From Pagrus major (Eukaryota; Chordata; Actinopteri; Spariformes; Sparidae): 64,000 nucleotides of DNA. Below the pieces are notes generated by a model that was not told the DNA's origin, did not search any database, and saw only the letters and a program-made list of their open reading frames with translations. The DNA lies in NCBI RefSeq assembly GCF_040436345.1, contig NC_133236.1:9946165-10010164 (forward strand), written 5' to 3'. Positions 62,100 to 64,000 of the stretch are shown here, piece by piece (positions within the stretch are counted from its first letter, which is position 1; every line of letters begins with the position of its first letter). Both the position numbers and the translations under genes were made by a program.

Positions 62100-64000
62100 G
62101 AGAAATAAAAAAATTAGTATTAAAGTCAGTTTGAGGATCATTTTAAATATAAACTTTTTGCATGTAATGTCTCATCCTTAGTTTCCAAGAGTTCATTAAA
62201 GTCACTATTCACAGACATTAAGATCAAACTTGCATTTATGAAATAAATAAATTAGTTGGTTAATGGTTTCTTTAGTCATTTTACATGTTATATGCCATGG
62301 ATGCAGGAGCTAGGGCTGCGGAGCGGGCTGCAGCATCCTCTAAAAAGAGGCTATAACATATGCCGAATTTACAAGAAGGACCACATAATTAAGAATTTGT
62401 CAGAAACAGTGCTGTACAAAGTTTCTAAAATTTCTACTAACTCGACAACTCACAAAATTGAGTGATTTTATATGGGAGTCTGGGGAATTTGTCATCGTTT
62501 GGGTTTTTTGGTTTGTTGACTTCCTGTTTTATTTTGTAGTTTTATCCTCTTGTGTGTTGTTGTTAGTTTCTACTTCCTTCTCACCTATGTTACTTTACTC
62601 CTCCCCACACTGACTGATTCCCCACATCTGTCTAACATCAGTCTTGTTAGCAGTGCCTGGTTTCCAGTGTCTCTCCACCTGCACCTCATCCCCTCATCAG
62701 TTTAGTTCATATCTGAGCCTGTGTTTTTCCCACCTTCTTTGTTGGTTTGTCTGTTCAGTTGTCATCTTGCCTTCATCGTACATTCTTGTGTCTGTTCCTC
62801 TTGTGCTCTCCTTGTTCTGCATTTGTTCCCCTTGGATTTACGGTTTGTTCAATGTTTTTGTTGTACGGTTAAGGTGTCTGGATTCACTTTATTGCCAGTT
62901 TTTTGTTACCTCACCTTTCCCATTATCTCATTTCAGATTTTGGATCTTGACTGGTTTTCAGCTTTCACTAAAACTCGCTTTTTGTTGTGAATCTGCCTGC
63001 TTCTGCTTGCTGAATTCTTGCAGTTTCCAATCCCAGTGAATCCTGCACAACCTGGCAATTTTTTCCAGACACCGCATCATCACGATCATCGGTCAAATAT
63101 TTCAGGGTCGTGCTGAATTCAGGCTGGGACTGGGAATCAAAACATCAGAGCTTCCCGGAGGGACTGCTAAACCAGAGCTTCTTACAGAAGCCAGGGTTGG
63201 GTAACAGATTACATGAAATTGGGATTACGTAATCAGATTACAAAAAGGACATCAAGAATTTAGCAGCAACCTTTAGATCAAGACTAAATGAATCAACTGG
63301 TTATCTGTTTCCCCTTTTGAAGGGTGGTGCTCTGAGGTGAATTTAATGCAAATTAAATTTGATGTAAATATTGTCTGAAAGCCAGAAGTGACTGTAAATC
63401 ATGACTTCCTCTCACCAAAATAAAGTTATTAATTGCTGATTTTATTATCCTTTAAAGTATAGTTGTGACAGTGAAATTAAAGCTCACTGTGAAGAAAGAA
63501 AGAAGAATTTTGGTCCTTTTTAAGAACAAAAAAAATATTCTGTCAAAAATTTACTTTTGATTCTGGCAATTTATTTTTTCACCTGGCAAAACTTTTGTTT
63601 CTGCCTGTTTTACAGATTAAACAAAAAAGGTAAGGAATTTAAAAAGGTTTTTCTGGTAAAACCCTGATTTCAGCTGTTTTGAAGACATAAATACAGGTGA
63701 GAAAGCAGATACTTACAAAACAGATCATAATTTTTTCTCACCTCCCTCACAGGGACATGTTACTGTAATTGAACTTAGTAACGGCCTTCCGATCAAGATT
63801 ACATTCATTTGCTATTTAATGCTAATCGTATTTTCTTTGTTGTAAATGCTGATGCATTCTGACAGTCGGTGTATATAAATACACAGTAAATTTTCACAGA
63901 TCTTTTTCACCTGATGAGACCTTTTTTTTTTTTTTACTTGTTCTTAAGTCATAAACAGGTAAGAAAACAATGCAGATTCGACCTGACTAGAAACGGATTA
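62100..64000. other. R9 upstream region without a supported gene
   Basis: The frames at 62644-63039 are hydrophobic and low in information, and look like a dispersed repeat. 63950-64000 resembles the intron that lies just 3' of the R7 signal exon (see findings). Confidence 0.45.

Noticed and set aside
62644..63039. Hydrophobic 131-residue frame as a membrane protein gene
   Set aside because: Low-complexity T/C-rich reading without splice context or recognisable domain; resembles a dispersed repeat.

Overview
This window is vertebrate nuclear DNA, almost certainly from a percomorph-type teleost. It has short phase-matched exons with GT/AG splice sites and is about 60% A+T. The transposon set is typical of fish: L2- and Tx1-like LINEs, hAT elements, Penelope-like remnants, and the repeat family that opens with GGGCCCGAGCAG. 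It is rich in (CA)n, (GA)n, (TTG)n and (TAA)n microsatellites. There are no prokaryotic features. The species cannot be named from the sequence.

Layout. 1-5.75 kb: the 5' part of btbd9 on the minus strand (four coding exons plus an inferred non-coding first exon). One intron carries a hAT element nested inside another hAT element. 5.75-62.1 kb: a tandem cluster of two-Ig-domain type I membrane receptors, mostly on the minus strand. I number them R1 to R8. R1 (6.69-10.34 kb) is complete, with a long tail carrying ITIMs. R2 (12.47-17.00 kb) has a signal exon, TM exon and ITIM tail but no Ig domains. R3 (24.30-25.55 kb) has signal, both Ig domains and a stalk but no TM or tail. R4 (27.61-27.99 kb) is a remnant. 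R5 (34.49-37.29 kb) is complete with an ITIM tail. R6 (39.22-44.07 kb) and R7 (45.87-49.29 kb) are complete, with a different TM segment (Arg/Glu inside the membrane) and a short YENC tail. R8 (52.09-56.24 kb, plus strand) has one Ig domain and a triplicated stalk/TM/juxtamembrane cassette. R9 (59.62-62.07 kb, minus) has both Ig domains and a YENI tail, with its signal exon probably just past the right edge.

The receptors are built from phase-1 exons: signal (52-64 bp), D1 (about 330 bp), D2 (about 250-280 bp), Thr-rich stalk, TM, then a 29- or 44-bp juxtamembrane exon that shifts to phase 0 before the tail. Because the ectodomain exons share one phase, exon loss or skipping keeps the reading frame, and the cluster shows this repeatedly. 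Both Ig domains carry the same four-cysteine pattern in every copy. The general plan resembles teleost DICP/CD300-like receptor families, but I cannot assign the family by name with confidence. R1, R2 and R5 should be inhibitory (ITIM/SHP-type signalling). R6-R9 have one tyrosine in a YxN setting (Grb2-type), which in R8 and R9 also fits an ITIM. ETS and RUNX-type sites next to the R5, R6 and R8 starts fit blood-cell expression.

The rest is recent segmental duplication and transposon traffic: an L2 LINE in R2, a Tx1-like LINE plus a 3.3 kb repeat array holding twelve CTCF-like cores between R2 and R3, a foldback element at 30.75-31.58 kb, a LINE inside a LINE in an R6 intron, and a hAT relic at 57.97-58.83 kb whose empty site survives elsewhere in the window.
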